Of a DNA stretch of 55,763 nt, positions 10,072 through 17,644 are shown one piece after another. The notes under the pieces were generated by a model, which saw nothing but the letters and a program-made list of their open reading frames with translations, was not told where the DNA came from and searched no databases. This stretch comes from a bacterium. Its GTDB lineage: Bacteria > Actinomycetota > Acidimicrobiia > Spongiisociales > ZC4RG35. The number at the start of each line of letters is the position of its first letter. The first letter of the stretch is position 1. The DNA lies in the NCBI GenBank assembly GCA_028823995.1, contig JAPPFD010000004.1:1-55763 (forward strand), in the 5' to 3' direction. A program made the position numbers and the translations under genes.

Positions 10072-11106
10072 GTGTCTCGGTTAGGACCGCCCGTGGTTGA
10101 CCTCGTCGAATTCCCGCTGGACCCGGATGCGCCGCTGTCAAGCCTGGTCTACGCCTTCGGCGGCGCCGAGGCGGTGGCCGAACTGAAGCCCGGCCAGGTC
10201 CTCTCCACCGCCACCCGGGACTGCTTCGCCGGGCGGGTCCGCACCGCGGCCGACCTGCCGTCGCAGGTGTGCGATCTTCGCTACATCAATCCCCAGACCG
10301 GGCCCTTCCACATCGCGGGCGCCGAACCCGGAGACACCCTTGCGGTCCACTTCGTCAGCATCGAGCCCAGCGAGCCCTGGGGGGTGAGCGCCACCTTCCC
10401 GTTCTTCGGCGCCCTGACCAGCAGCCGGGACACGGCCACGCTCCAGCCCCCGTTGGACGAGCGGGTGTGGGTGTACGACCTGGACAACCAGGCTCGGCTG
10501 GTCCATTACCAGGCGCTCGACGCCGACCTGCGGCTTCCCCTGCCTATGGACCCGATGCATGGGACGGTCGGGGTGGCGCCCGCCATGGGCGAGGTCCGCA
10601 ACTCCCTCGCTCCCGGCGCCTGGGGAGGCAACATGGACACCCCCGAGATGCGAGCCGGCGCCACCTGCTACCTGGGGGTGAACGAGCCGGGCGCCCTGTT
10701 CAGCATCGGCGACGGCCACGCCCGCCAGGGAGAGGGCGAGGCCTGCGGGGTCGCCGTGGAGTGCTCGATGAACACGGTCCTGGTGGTCGACGTGATCCGC
10801 GGCGACTACGCGCCGTGGCCGCGCCTCGAGACGAACGAGTACCTGATCACCACCGGCTCCACCAAGCCTCTGGAGGACGCCTTCCGCATAGCCCTCACCG
10901 AGATGGTGCGGTGGATAGAGTCGCTTCTGGAGCTCACCACCATGGACGCCTATCAACTGGTCTCCCAGACCGCCCTGACGCCCATAGCCAATGTCTGCGA
11001 CACCGTCTACACCGTCACCTGCAAGGTGCCGAAGGCCCTCCTCCCCCAGACCTCCGCCTACGGGGGAATCCACCAGGCGCTTTCATCCAAGGCCGCGGCT
11101 CTCTGA
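10072..11106 (+). CDS. Acetamidase/formamidase family hydrolase
   Basis: A 344-residue protein of the FmdA/AmdA family, which releases ammonia from short amides such as formamide and acetamide. Recognisable segments are the N-terminal PGDTLAVHFVSIEPSEPWG, the central LPMDPMHGTVGVAP, the SLAPGAWGGNMDTPE block and the GVNEPGALFSIGDGHARQGE block, all in the family's usual order. No signal peptide is seen, so it should be cytoplasmic. The start is GTG, either at 10072 or at an in-frame GTG at 10093; neither has a strong ribosome-binding site. It fits the amide and cyclic-amide theme elsewhere in the window, but the substrate is unproven. Confidence 0.9.
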   Translation: MSRLGPPVVDLVEFPLDPDAPLSSLVYAFGGAEAVAELKPGQVLSTATRDCFAGRVRTAADLPSQVCDLRYINPQTGPFHIAGAEPGDTLAVHFVSIEPSEPWGVSATFPFFGALTSSRDTATLQPPLDERVWVYDLDNQARLVHYQALDADLRLPLPMDPMHGTVGVAPAMGEVRNSLAPGAWGGNMDTPEMRAGATCYLGVNEPGALFSIGDGHARQGEGEACGVAVECSMNTVLVVDVIRGDYAPWPRLETNEYLITTGSTKPLEDAFRIALTEMVRWIESLLELTTMDAYQLVSQTALTPIANVCDTVYTVTCKVPKALLPQTSAYGGIHQALSSKAAAL

Positions 11107-11227
11107 CCGCACTCGGCCCGAAGCGCGGCTGACGGTCGCCGCCCCGCGGTAAACGGCCCCAAGTCCCCTCGCTCGACCCTCGCCTCCGGATTAGTCCATT
11201 TAAATAAATGCAGATAGTCTAAATAGG

Positions 11228-11935
11228 GTGATCGGATCGGACCAGCACCCGACCCCCGTTGCCGGCGAGGCGTCCGGGCGGGACTCCGCCGCCCGCCGCG
11301 CCGGCGCCCTGCTGGTGCTGACCGCCTTGATCACCGCGGTCTCGGCTCTGACCCGTGTCTCCGCGGACGCCGACTTCCAACCCTCCCTGCAGGACACGCT
11401 GGACGCAATCGCCGACCAATCGGGTCTCTACGGTTTGGGAGGCGCGGCGCGCCTGGTGTCCGGGGTCACCCTGGGGGCAGCCGCCTGGTTTCTCCTGAGG
11501 ACCTGGATTATCCGCCTGCGCCTCGGGTCCCCGGCGGTTCCCGGGTTGTTCCTGGTCTCCGGTGTCTTCACCGCCGTATCGGGGTTGTGCGCGGTCATCC
11601 TGGCGGTGGCCGCGCCCGAGGTCAACCCCCTCCTCGAGTCTTCGGCGCTCGTCCGCTGGCTCAGCGGCAAGATCGGCTTCGCCTTGGCGGGACTGGCCCT
11701 GGTGGTCGCCTCCCGCTATCAGTGGAAGGCAGGAGGCGCCCTCCGTCGCATCGCGCCGGTGTCGGGCACACTTGGCCTGGCGATGCAGTTCATCTGGGTC
11801 GACTCGGCCACGCTGGCCCATCCCATCGTGGGCGCAGCCTTCTTCCTCTGGCTCCTGGCGGTGGGGTCCATGCTCTTCACCGGCCGGACCGAGGAACTCT
11901 TCCAGAGGATGGTCAACTCCGACTCCTCGACCTAG
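11228..11935 (+). CDS. Six-helix membrane protein, DUF4386-like
   Basis: A 235-residue protein with about six predicted membrane helices and short loops, beginning with AGALLVLTALITAVSALTRV after a hydrophilic N-terminus. The overall pattern resembles DUF4386 proteins, a family of unknown function, but I cannot assign it firmly. The GTG start lies just after an unusually AT-rich stretch (11196-11226), which is a likely promoter region. It sits about 120 nt upstream of a second small membrane protein and the ABC exporter operon, and may belong functionally with them. Confidence 0.7.
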   Translation: MIGSDQHPTPVAGEASGRDSAARRAGALLVLTALITAVSALTRVSADADFQPSLQDTLDAIADQSGLYGLGGAARLVSGVTLGAAAWFLLRTWIIRLRLGSPAVPGLFLVSGVFTAVSGLCAVILAVAAPEVNPLLESSALVRWLSGKIGFALAGLALVVASRYQWKAGGALRRIAPVSGTLGLAMQFIWVDSATLAHPIVGAAFFLWLLAVGSMLFTGRTEELFQRMVNSDSST

Positions 11936-11986
11936 TCCTCCACAGAGGTGATGATCCTTGGCGGACCACCCGCCGAGTCCCACCAT

Positions 11987-12014
11987 TTGGCAAACCTGTC
12001 CGTTGCTGTATAAA
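11987..12014 (+). promoter_or_regulatory. Sigma-70-type promoter of the regulator/ABC exporter operon
   Basis: TTGGCA at 11987-11992 and TATAAA at 12009-12014 are separated by 16 nt. Both boxes are close to consensus in an otherwise GC-rich setting. The predicted transcript would start around 12021, inside the palindrome at 12018-12032, and the first gene begins at 12055 behind a good ribosome-binding site. Confidence 0.7.
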
Positions 12015-12017
12015 CTG

Positions 12018-12032
12018 GTTTGCAATACAAAC
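12018..12032. promoter_or_regulatory. Operator-like palindrome over the predicted start site
   Basis: GTTTG-CAATA-CAAAC is a perfect 5-bp inverted repeat around a 5-nt centre. It begins four bases after the -10 box, so a bound protein would block transcription. The winged-helix regulator encoded at 12684 in the same operon is the obvious candidate (inference). Confidence 0.5.
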
Positions 12033-12054
12033 TATGCCGGAGGAGGTTCACGCA

Positions 12055-12687
12055 ATGTCAGGCTCGGGCAATGACGAGGCCGCCCTCACTCCTCAGGAGA
12101 GTTGGGGAGCGATTCACACCACCATCAACAGGACGAGAAGTTCCATGTATCTGGCCGGGACTTCGCCGATCCTGCTCATGTGGGGCGCCATCACCGCGGT
12201 GTTGTACCTGGTTGAATACTGGTTCCAGACCGGGGGTTCCGCCCTGGCGCAGGAGACCCCGTGGATCAGGGCGCCGGTCTATGGCGTTCCGCTGGTCGGC
12301 GGAATGGTCGGCAGCGGCTTGATCGGCCGCCGCGCCGGGAGCCGGAACGTCACTCCGGACGCCGGTCGGGCGGTGGGCATCCGGGTCTTCTTCTTCTGGG
12401 TTTCCGTGGCGCTGGCTGCCTGGTTCATCCCGGCGGCGGCGGGGATGTGGTCGCCCGAAGGCGGACCCCAGATCCCCCACGTGGCCATCGGCATAGTGAC
12501 CCTGGGGTACGTCCTGTACGGCATCATGACCCACGCCGCGCTGGCGGCGGTCGGGGTCGGGATAGCCGCCGCCTACTACCTGCCCGACTTTCTGGCGGGC
12601 GACGCCGCGCTGCCGGTCTCGGCGGCGGCGACTTTCGCAGTCGTGGGTCTGGGCGCATGGTGGTTGCACAGGATCGGGATCCGGTGA
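12055..12687 (+). CDS. Small multi-pass membrane protein of the exporter operon
   Basis: A 210-residue protein with a soluble N-terminus of about 30 residues (SGSGNDEAALTPQESW) and about six membrane helices. I do not recognise the family beyond 'membrane protein next to a winged-helix regulator'. ATG 12055 is chosen because AGGAGG (12041-12046) sits 8 nt upstream and the coding signal begins there. Its stop overlaps the GTG start of the regulator (GTGA), so the two are translationally coupled. It may sense the signal or work with the ABC exporter. Confidence 0.8.
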   Translation: MSGSGNDEAALTPQESWGAIHTTINRTRSSMYLAGTSPILLMWGAITAVLYLVEYWFQTGGSALAQETPWIRAPVYGVPLVGGMVGSGLIGRRAGSRNVTPDAGRAVGIRVFFFWVSVALAAWFIPAAAGMWSPEGGPQIPHVAIGIVTLGYVLYGIMTHAALAAVGVGIAAAYYLPDFLAGDAALPVSAAATFAVVGLGAWWLHRIGIR

Positions 12688-13052
12688 GCGACAATTCCGC
12701 GGTTCTCGACGAGACCATCCACCAATCGGTCAGGTTGCGGATAATGACGCTGCTGGTCTCCCAGCCCGCCTCGGCGCTGGTCGCCTACCGGTTCATCCAG
12801 CGGACCCTCGATCTGACCGGCGGCAACCTCACCGTACATCTGCGGAAGCTCAGGGAGGCCGGGTATGTCACCATCACCAAGGAGTTCCGCGACGAGAAGC
12901 CGTCCACCTGGATCCAGGCGACGACGACGGGCCGTCAGGCTTTTGCAAGGTATCTGACCAACCTGGAGAGGGTCCTGAAGGGGGTGGCCGTCCCGGGGGC
13001 TCCGATTACAATCCCGCAAGGTCCGCCATCGCCATCGCGACCGTCAGCATGA
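12684..13052 (+). CDS. Winged-helix transcriptional regulator
   Basis: A 122-residue DNA-binding protein matching the PF13601-type winged helix. The helix-turn-helix is in the first 60 residues (HQSVRLRIMTLLVSQ then LTGGNLTVHLRKLREAGYV), followed by the wing (VTITKEFRDEKPSTWI) and a C-terminal helix (RQAFARYLTNLERVL) that usually dimerises. Such proteins often sit in front of a membrane protein or ABC exporter and repress their own operon. It starts at GTG 12684, overlapping the previous stop, and its own stop overlaps the ATG of the ABC ATPase (ATGA). A likely operator is the palindrome at 12018. Confidence 0.85.
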   Translation: MSDNSAVLDETIHQSVRLRIMTLLVSQPASALVAYRFIQRTLDLTGGNLTVHLRKLREAGYVTITKEFRDEKPSTWIQATTTGRQAFARYLTNLERVLKGVAVPGAPITIPQGPPSPSRPSA

Positions 13053-14023
13053 ATACTCCAGTTACCGCCCCGGCGCCAGACCCCTCCCCCTTGGTACTCC
13101 AGGTCGAGGACCTGCACAAGAGCTATGGAGAGATCCATGCGGTGAAGGGGGTCAGCTTCCAGATCGCTCCCGGTGAGAATTACGGTCTGCTGGGCCCCAA
13201 CGGGGCCGGCAAGACCACCACCATCCAGATGATCGCCGGGGTGCTGGCCGCCGACGGGGGCCGGGTGACGGTGTGCGGTAAGGAACTGACCACCTCCACC
13301 ACCTCGGTCAAGTCCCACATCGGCTGGGTCCCCCAGGAGGTCGCCCTGTACGACCGGCTGAGCGCCCGCGAGAACCTGGCCTTCTTCGGCCGCATGCAGG
13401 GACTCTCGGGAAAGACGCTTGCCAAACGGGTCGACGAGGTGCTCGGGTTGACCGCCCTGGCCGACCGGGCAGGCGACAAGACCGTCAAGTTCTCGGGCGG
13501 GATGAGGCGGCGGCTCAACATCGGGATAGGCCTCCTCCACCAACCGGACCTGCTGATCCTGGACGAGCCCACCGTGGGCGTGGACGTCCAGTCCCGGGCC
13601 AGCATCCTCGACCAGGTGGCCGAGATGACCAGCCGGGGAATGGCCGTGCTCTACACCACCCACTACATAGAGGAGGTGGAGCGACTCTGCCACCGGGTGG
13701 GCATCATCGACCACGGGACGATGATCGCCGAGGGGACCAGGGCCGAACTGGTGAGGATGGTCGGCGAGCGGGACCGGGTGCTGATCACCGCTGACGGCAA
13801 CCTCTCGGAGGGGGCCGATCGGCTCTCGGAACTGGACGGGGTCCACCAGGCGGGGATCACCGCCGAGGGGATGGAATTGCTGGTGGACGACGCCGCTCCC
13901 CTCCTCCCCCGGGTCTTCGAGACGCTCACCCGGTCGGGGGTGGCGGCCAGCGGCGTGCGGGTGGAGGAGCCCGACCTGGAGGCCGTCTTCCTCCATCTCA
14001 CCGGACGCGCCCTCCGTGACTGA
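13049..14023 (+). CDS. ABC-2 exporter ATP-binding protein
   Basis: A 324-residue ATPase that powers the two permeases encoded next to it. Walker A is GPNGAGKTTT (about residues 49-58), the signature is FSGGMRRRLNIG (about 150), Walker B is LLILDEPTVGVD (about 169-180), and the switch His lies in YTTHYIEE. A C-terminal extension of about 100 residues follows the nucleotide-binding domain, as is common in drug and antibiotic exporters of the NatA/DrrA type. The first 15 residues (TPVTAPAPDPSP) are a Pro-rich tail. Start and stop are tightly packed with neighbours. The exported substrate is unknown. Confidence 0.92.
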   Translation: MNTPVTAPAPDPSPLVLQVEDLHKSYGEIHAVKGVSFQIAPGENYGLLGPNGAGKTTTIQMIAGVLAADGGRVTVCGKELTTSTTSVKSHIGWVPQEVALYDRLSARENLAFFGRMQGLSGKTLAKRVDEVLGLTALADRAGDKTVKFSGGMRRRLNIGIGLLHQPDLLILDEPTVGVDVQSRASILDQVAEMTSRGMAVLYTTHYIEEVERLCHRVGIIDHGTMIAEGTRAELVRMVGERDRVLITADGNLSEGADRLSELDGVHQAGITAEGMELLVDDAAPLLPRVFETLTRSGVAASGVRVEEPDLEAVFLHLTGRALRD

Positions 14024-14026
14024 TTG

Positions 14027-15208
14027 ATGCGCGACATCGGCTGGATCGTCCTGAAGGACCTGCGCCAGCAGGTCCGTGACCGGACCATCTTCATTTTCGG
14101 GCTGGTCGCTCCCCTGGCCATCGCCGCCGCGCTGAGCCTCGCCTTCGGGGGGTTCTTCCAGACCGACGAGGCGGTGGTCTTCGAGTTCGGCGTCTCCAAC
14201 GCCGATGCGGGAGGTCCCATATCGGAGGCCTTCTCGGTGGCCATGGCGGAGTTGGAGACCGAAGGCCTGGTCGGCATCACCTTCCACCGCGACCGGGCCT
14301 CCCTGGACAGGGCGGTGGAGGACGGCGAGGTGGACGCCGGGTTCTTCATTCCCGACGGCTTCAGCCAGGCGATCGTCGACGGGTGGGACGCCGAGGTGGT
14401 GGTGGTGGCCAGTCCCGAGGCGCCGGTGGTCGCCGGGGTGGCCACTTCGATCGCCGAGCAGTTCGCCCTGGAGGTGGCGTCGGCCAGCGCGGCGGGGGCG
14501 ACGCTCGCCATCCTGGGAGGGTTCACCCCCGAGCAGATGGTCCAGGCTGGGCTGACCGCCTCCCAGGCCAATCCTCCGGCGCGGGTCGCCTCGCTGGAGG
14601 CCGAGGTCCGCCGGTTGGACGGGCCCACCTACTACTCGGCGGGCGCCGCCATGTTCTTCATGGTGTTCGTGGTGGGGGTCGGCCTGCTCAGCCTCCTGGA
14701 GGAACGCAAACGTCACACCCTTGCCAGGCTGCTGTCCAGCCCCGTGGGCCCCGGGCGCATCCTGGCCGCCAAGTTCATTCTCTCCATCACGGTGGGGGTG
14801 GGAAGCGTGGGCCTCTTCATGCTGTTCTCCCGGTTCCTGCTGGGCGCCCGATGGGTCGACCTGCCGATCACCGCCCTGCTGGTGGTGGCCGCGGTGGGGG
14901 CGGCCGCCGGGATCGTCTCTCTGGTGGCCGGCTGGGCCAGGACCGCCGAGCAGGCCCAGAATTTCCAGTCGGTGGTGGCGGTGGCGATGGGCATCCTGGG
15001 AGGCACGTTCTTTCCCATCGGCGGCGACTCCTTCCTCGCCACCCTCTCGCTCGCCACTCCCCACGCCTGGTTCATGAGGGGTCTGGGCGACCTGAGCGGC
15101 GGTGGAGGGCTGGCGGTGGTGGCCCGCCCCCTGGTGGTGCTGGCTGGCATGGCGGTGGTGACCCTCACCATCAGCGTGCTGGGCGCCCGACGGAGCCTGC
15201 GGCCATGA
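14027..15208 (+). CDS. ABC-2 type permease, first subunit
   Basis: A 393-residue membrane protein of the ABC-2 class with one N-terminal helix (IFIFGLVAPLAIAAALSLAF), a large external loop of about 190 residues, then five or six helices in the C-terminal half. I prefer ATG 14027 to a TTG at 14024. The LEERKRHTLARLLSSPVGPGRILAAKF segment is the usual cytoplasmic coupling motif. The stop overlaps the ATG of the second permease (ATGA), so one ATPase serves two different permeases, a probable heterodimer. Confidence 0.9.
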   Translation: MRDIGWIVLKDLRQQVRDRTIFIFGLVAPLAIAAALSLAFGGFFQTDEAVVFEFGVSNADAGGPISEAFSVAMAELETEGLVGITFHRDRASLDRAVEDGEVDAGFFIPDGFSQAIVDGWDAEVVVVASPEAPVVAGVATSIAEQFALEVASASAAGATLAILGGFTPEQMVQAGLTASQANPPARVASLEAEVRRLDGPTYYSAGAAMFFMVFVVGVGLLSLLEERKRHTLARLLSSPVGPGRILAAKFILSITVGVGSVGLFMLFSRFLLGARWVDLPITALLVVAAVGAAAGIVSLVAGWARTAEQAQNFQSVVAVAMGILGGTFFPIGGDSFLATLSLATPHAWFMRGLGDLSGGGGLAVVARPLVVLAGMAVVTLTISVLGARRSLRP

Positions 15209-16371
15209 AGACGCTGTCGATCGGCTGGGTGTACGTCCTGAGGATCCTGCGGGAACCCGCCTCGCTGTTCTTCTTCTTCGTGTTCCCGGTGGTGATGGTG
15301 TTCATCATCGGGATCCAGTTCGGCGGCCAGGGCGGAAGGGTGGAGTTGGGGGTCTCGGGGGACACCAGCCAGGCCATAACCGACCAGATCACCGAGAACC
15401 TGACCGGCAACCAGGCCTTGGAACTGGTCTTCTACGAGGACGACGACGAGATGCTGACCGCGGTGGAGAGGGGTCACATCTCGGCGGGGGTGGTCTTCCC
15501 CCCGCAGATGGCGGCGAGGATGGCGGTCGGACAGCCCGTCCTGATCGGTTTCGTGTCCGCTCCCACCGGGCTGGGGCCGCAGTTGCAGGCCACCGTGCAG
15601 CAGGCGGTGACCGAAGAGTTGATCCCCTACCGGGCGGCGCGGTTCGCGGTCGACATCCTGGGCGTCGGGTTCCAACAGAGCTTCCCGCTGGCCAGCGCCC
15701 TGGCCGACCAGGTGATCCTGACGACAGTGGCCGTGGAGTCGGTGGGGGAATCGCTGTTCCCTCCCGGTCTGGGCCGCTTCGACGGGGGTGCGGCCTCCAA
15801 TCTGGTCCTTTTCATGTTCCTCACCGCCCTGACCGGCGCCACCGCCATGGTGTCCGACCGGGAGATGGGCCTCGACACCCGGATCGTCTCCACTCCCACC
15901 TCGGTGGCCCGCCTGATCTCGGGATACGTGGCCGGCCAGTTCGGGATCACCTTCTTCCAGGGCGCCTACATCATGGTCCTGAGCCTGGCCATCTTCGGCG
16001 TAGACTGGACGAACCTGGGAGGGTCGGTGCTGCTGGTGATGGCCCTGTCACTGGCGGGAGCAGGAGCGGGGATGCTGCTCGGCTCCTTCCGGCTGGCCGA
16101 GGGCGCCACCATTGGCATCGGAGTGACGGCCGGACTGGTGCTCGGCGCCCTGGGCGGGGCGATGGTCCCCCAAGAACTCCTGCCCGACACGGTCCAGACC
16201 GTCGCCAAGTTCACCCCCCAGGGATGGGCCATGCTCGGCTTCAGAGACCTCCAATGGGGAGGCTCCGTCCTCGACGTCGCCGACAACCTCGCGGTGCTGG
16301 CCGGGATGGGAGTGGTGCTGGCCGCAGCCGCCTCGGTGTCCCTCCGTCGCACCCTCGCCCGCCCCTCCTGA
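15205..16371 (+). CDS. ABC-2 type permease, second subunit
   Basis: A 388-residue paralogue of the permease just before it, with the same plan: a helix near the N-terminus (LFFFFVFPVVMVFIIGIQF), a large external loop and a C-terminal block of helices. The coupling segment here reads SDREMGLDTRIVSTPTSVARL. ATG 15205 overlaps the preceding stop, which fixes the start. It ends the operon; no strong terminator hairpin is visible between it and the convergent small gene ending at 16391. Confidence 0.9.
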   Translation: MKTLSIGWVYVLRILREPASLFFFFVFPVVMVFIIGIQFGGQGGRVELGVSGDTSQAITDQITENLTGNQALELVFYEDDDEMLTAVERGHISAGVVFPPQMAARMAVGQPVLIGFVSAPTGLGPQLQATVQQAVTEELIPYRAARFAVDILGVGFQQSFPLASALADQVILTTVAVESVGESLFPPGLGRFDGGAASNLVLFMFLTALTGATAMVSDREMGLDTRIVSTPTSVARLISGYVAGQFGITFFQGAYIMVLSLAIFGVDWTNLGGSVLLVMALSLAGAGAGMLLGSFRLAEGATIGIGVTAGLVLGALGGAMVPQELLPDTVQTVAKFTPQGWAMLGFRDLQWGGSVLDVADNLAVLAGMGVVLAAAASVSLRRTLARPS

Positions 16372-16390
16372 AAAGGGTATGCGAAGCTGC

Positions 16391-16651
16391 CTAGCCTGCC
16401 AGCTTTGCCAAGACCTGATCCACTTTGGATCCGAGACGATCCACTTTGGATCCGAGACGATCCACTTTGGATTCGAGACGATCCACTCTTGGTTCAAGCG
16501 TGTCGAAGCGCGCTTCGAGACGAGCGACTCGTTGGGCTAGTTCACTCACGAACTCGGCCAGTTTGTCGCGGCGATTCACGATGATTGCAATAGCGGCGAC
16601 AGCACCCGTGATGAGCGAAGGACCCAACTGTTCGATGAAGTCCATGGGCAT
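16391..16651 (-). CDS. Small membrane-anchored coiled-coil protein
   Basis: About 86 residues: an N-terminal membrane helix (LGPSLITGAVAAIAIIVN) followed by a continuous heptad-repeat coiled coil (RLEARFDTLEPRVDRLE, then near-perfect LESKVDR/LGSKVDR units). The heptads are written in DNA as about three and a half 21-bp tandem repeats, so their number could vary. Start is ATG 16651 or 16645; no good ribosome-binding site is seen. The family is not recognised by name, but short TM-plus-coiled-coil proteins of this type are common and of unknown role. Confidence 0.6.
   Translation of the reverse strand: MPMDFIEQLGPSLITGAVAAIAIIVNRRDKLAEFVSELAQRVARLEARFDTLEPRVDRLESKVDRLGSKVDRLGSKVDQVLAKLAG
16425..16488. 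repeat. 21-bp tandem repeat (about 3 units)
   Basis: The unit GATCCACTTTGGATCCGAGA plus one C repeats with a few substitutions. Each unit encodes one heptad of the coiled coil on the minus strand. This is a coding microsatellite, not a CRISPR array. Confidence 0.9.
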
Positions 16652-16735
16652 CAATTTAGTTGGAGATGTGAGCGCACACGCTTTGCGAGGGCATGCGGGA
16701 GATGAAGTTGTCTTATTTCAAAGTGACCCATTACC

Positions 16736-16797
16736 TCAATGTGACGTGTCGGTGTGGCAAGGTCAACCCCCACGCCGCGTTTTTTTTCACAACCTCC
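16736..16797 (-). repeat. 62-bp intergenic element, copy A, promoter-like
   Basis: This matches 17518-17580 over about 62 bp at roughly three-quarters identity with one gap. The best conserved ends read TCAATGTGAC and TTTCACAACCTCC on the plus strand. Read on the minus strand it has TTGACC (16761-16766) then 17 nt to CACATT (16738-16743), so it could be the promoter of the small coiled-coil gene that starts about 80 nt further on. Confidence 0.6.
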
Positions 16798-16860
16798 CAA
16801 CCCGAAGCGGGCCGCTCCACCCATCGGGGGAACCCGCCAGCCGTCTCCACCGCCGCCCGG

Positions 16861-17136
16861 CTACTCGGAAGGATCAGGTAGCGCGTCTCTGATAGCCCGC
16901 TCCTCGTCCTCCGGGCCGCACTGCTTGAGAAGCCGCTCGTACAATTCCCGCTCCTCGGCGGGGCTGAGAGGCTCCAGCTGGGTCGATCTCACCAGAAACG
17001 TTGGTTCATCGTCCTCCGGGCCGCACTGCTTGAGAAGCCGCTCAAACAGTTCCCGCTCCTCGGCGGGGCTGAGAGGCTCAAGCTGGTTCGGTGTCACCAG
17101 AAATGTTGGTTCATCTTCTGGGAATACAATCCTCAC
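16861..17136 (-). CDS. Small acidic protein of two 35-residue repeats
   Basis: About 91 residues, made almost entirely of two copies of a 35-residue unit containing DEPTFLV, then QLEPLSPAEERELFERLLKQ and CGPED. I place the start at GTG 17136 because an AGGAGG (17146-17151) lies 9 nt upstream; a TTG at 17181 would add 15 arginine-rich residues. Each unit predicts a short beta strand and an amphipathic helix. One Cys per repeat is conserved. I do not recognise the family. The good ribosome-binding site and the conservative differences between the copies (Phe/Tyr, Thr-Pro/Arg-Ser) suggest a real gene. Confidence 0.6.
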   Translation of the reverse strand: MRIVFPEDEPTFLVTPNQLEPLSPAEERELFERLLKQCGPEDDEPTFLVRSTQLEPLSPAEERELYERLLKQCGPEDEERAIRDALPDPSE

Positions 17137-17644
17137 GCGCACTCTCCTCCTCAATCTGTCGGCGGTGGGGCTATCGGACAATGGGGATTTGCTTCCTCGA
17201 ATCGGTCTATCTGTTGGATCAGAATCTTAGTTAGCTCCCATGCCAGTTCGGGCGAAATTTGAGACGGGCGACATACACAGCACGGGCTTCGGCGGACACT
17301 CCAGGTGACAAACCTGCTAGAAACAACAGCGACTACCGATCCCCCACAGAAAAGTCGCGAAAACGGATTTCCCCCCTATGGGCTTCCCTCCCCCACCGCC
17401 ACCTTGCCAGGGCCGAACAATCCGTCCAGCCCGAAACAGCCTTGCCGATCAGGACATCTGATCCCTCGAGGCGGTCAGAACGACGTCGGGACGGACCGTC
17501 TTGGTTTTTGGTTCATATCAATGTGACCTGTGGATGTGACAACAGTCAAGCCCCGCCCCGCAGTTTGTTTCACAACCTCCGACCAGCCGGGGCGTCACAC
17601 CGCCAGATGACGTCTCCCCCGTCCCTCCCGTGGGCGGCGACAGC
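17137..17644. other. Intergenic region with repeat copy B
   Basis: No gene is seen in these 508 bp. They hold the second copy of the 62-bp element (17518-17580) and a TCGCGAAAA motif at 17355-17363 that recurs in other intergenic regions. Open frames here have no family resemblance and no ribosome-binding site. Confidence 0.6.
17518..17580 (-). repeat. 62-bp intergenic element, copy B, promoter-like
   Basis: Second copy of the element at 16736-16797. On the minus strand TTGACT (17544-17549) and CACATT (17520-17525) are 18 nt apart. It lies just beyond the 3' end of the diacylglycerol kinase-like gene, as copy A lies just beyond the 3' end of the repeat-protein gene, so both copies are in the same relative position. 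Confidence 0.6.

Noticed and set aside
12935..15064. A 709-codon open frame antisense to the ABC exporter operon
   Set aside because: It is the mirror of GC-rich codons of real genes with Walker and signature motifs on the other strand. Its product is low-complexity (Gly, His, Arg, Pro) with no family resemblance.
16425..16488. Short regular repeats that might suggest CRISPR
   Set aside because: Units are contiguous with no spacers, in frame, and encode coiled-coil heptads. No cas gene is near.
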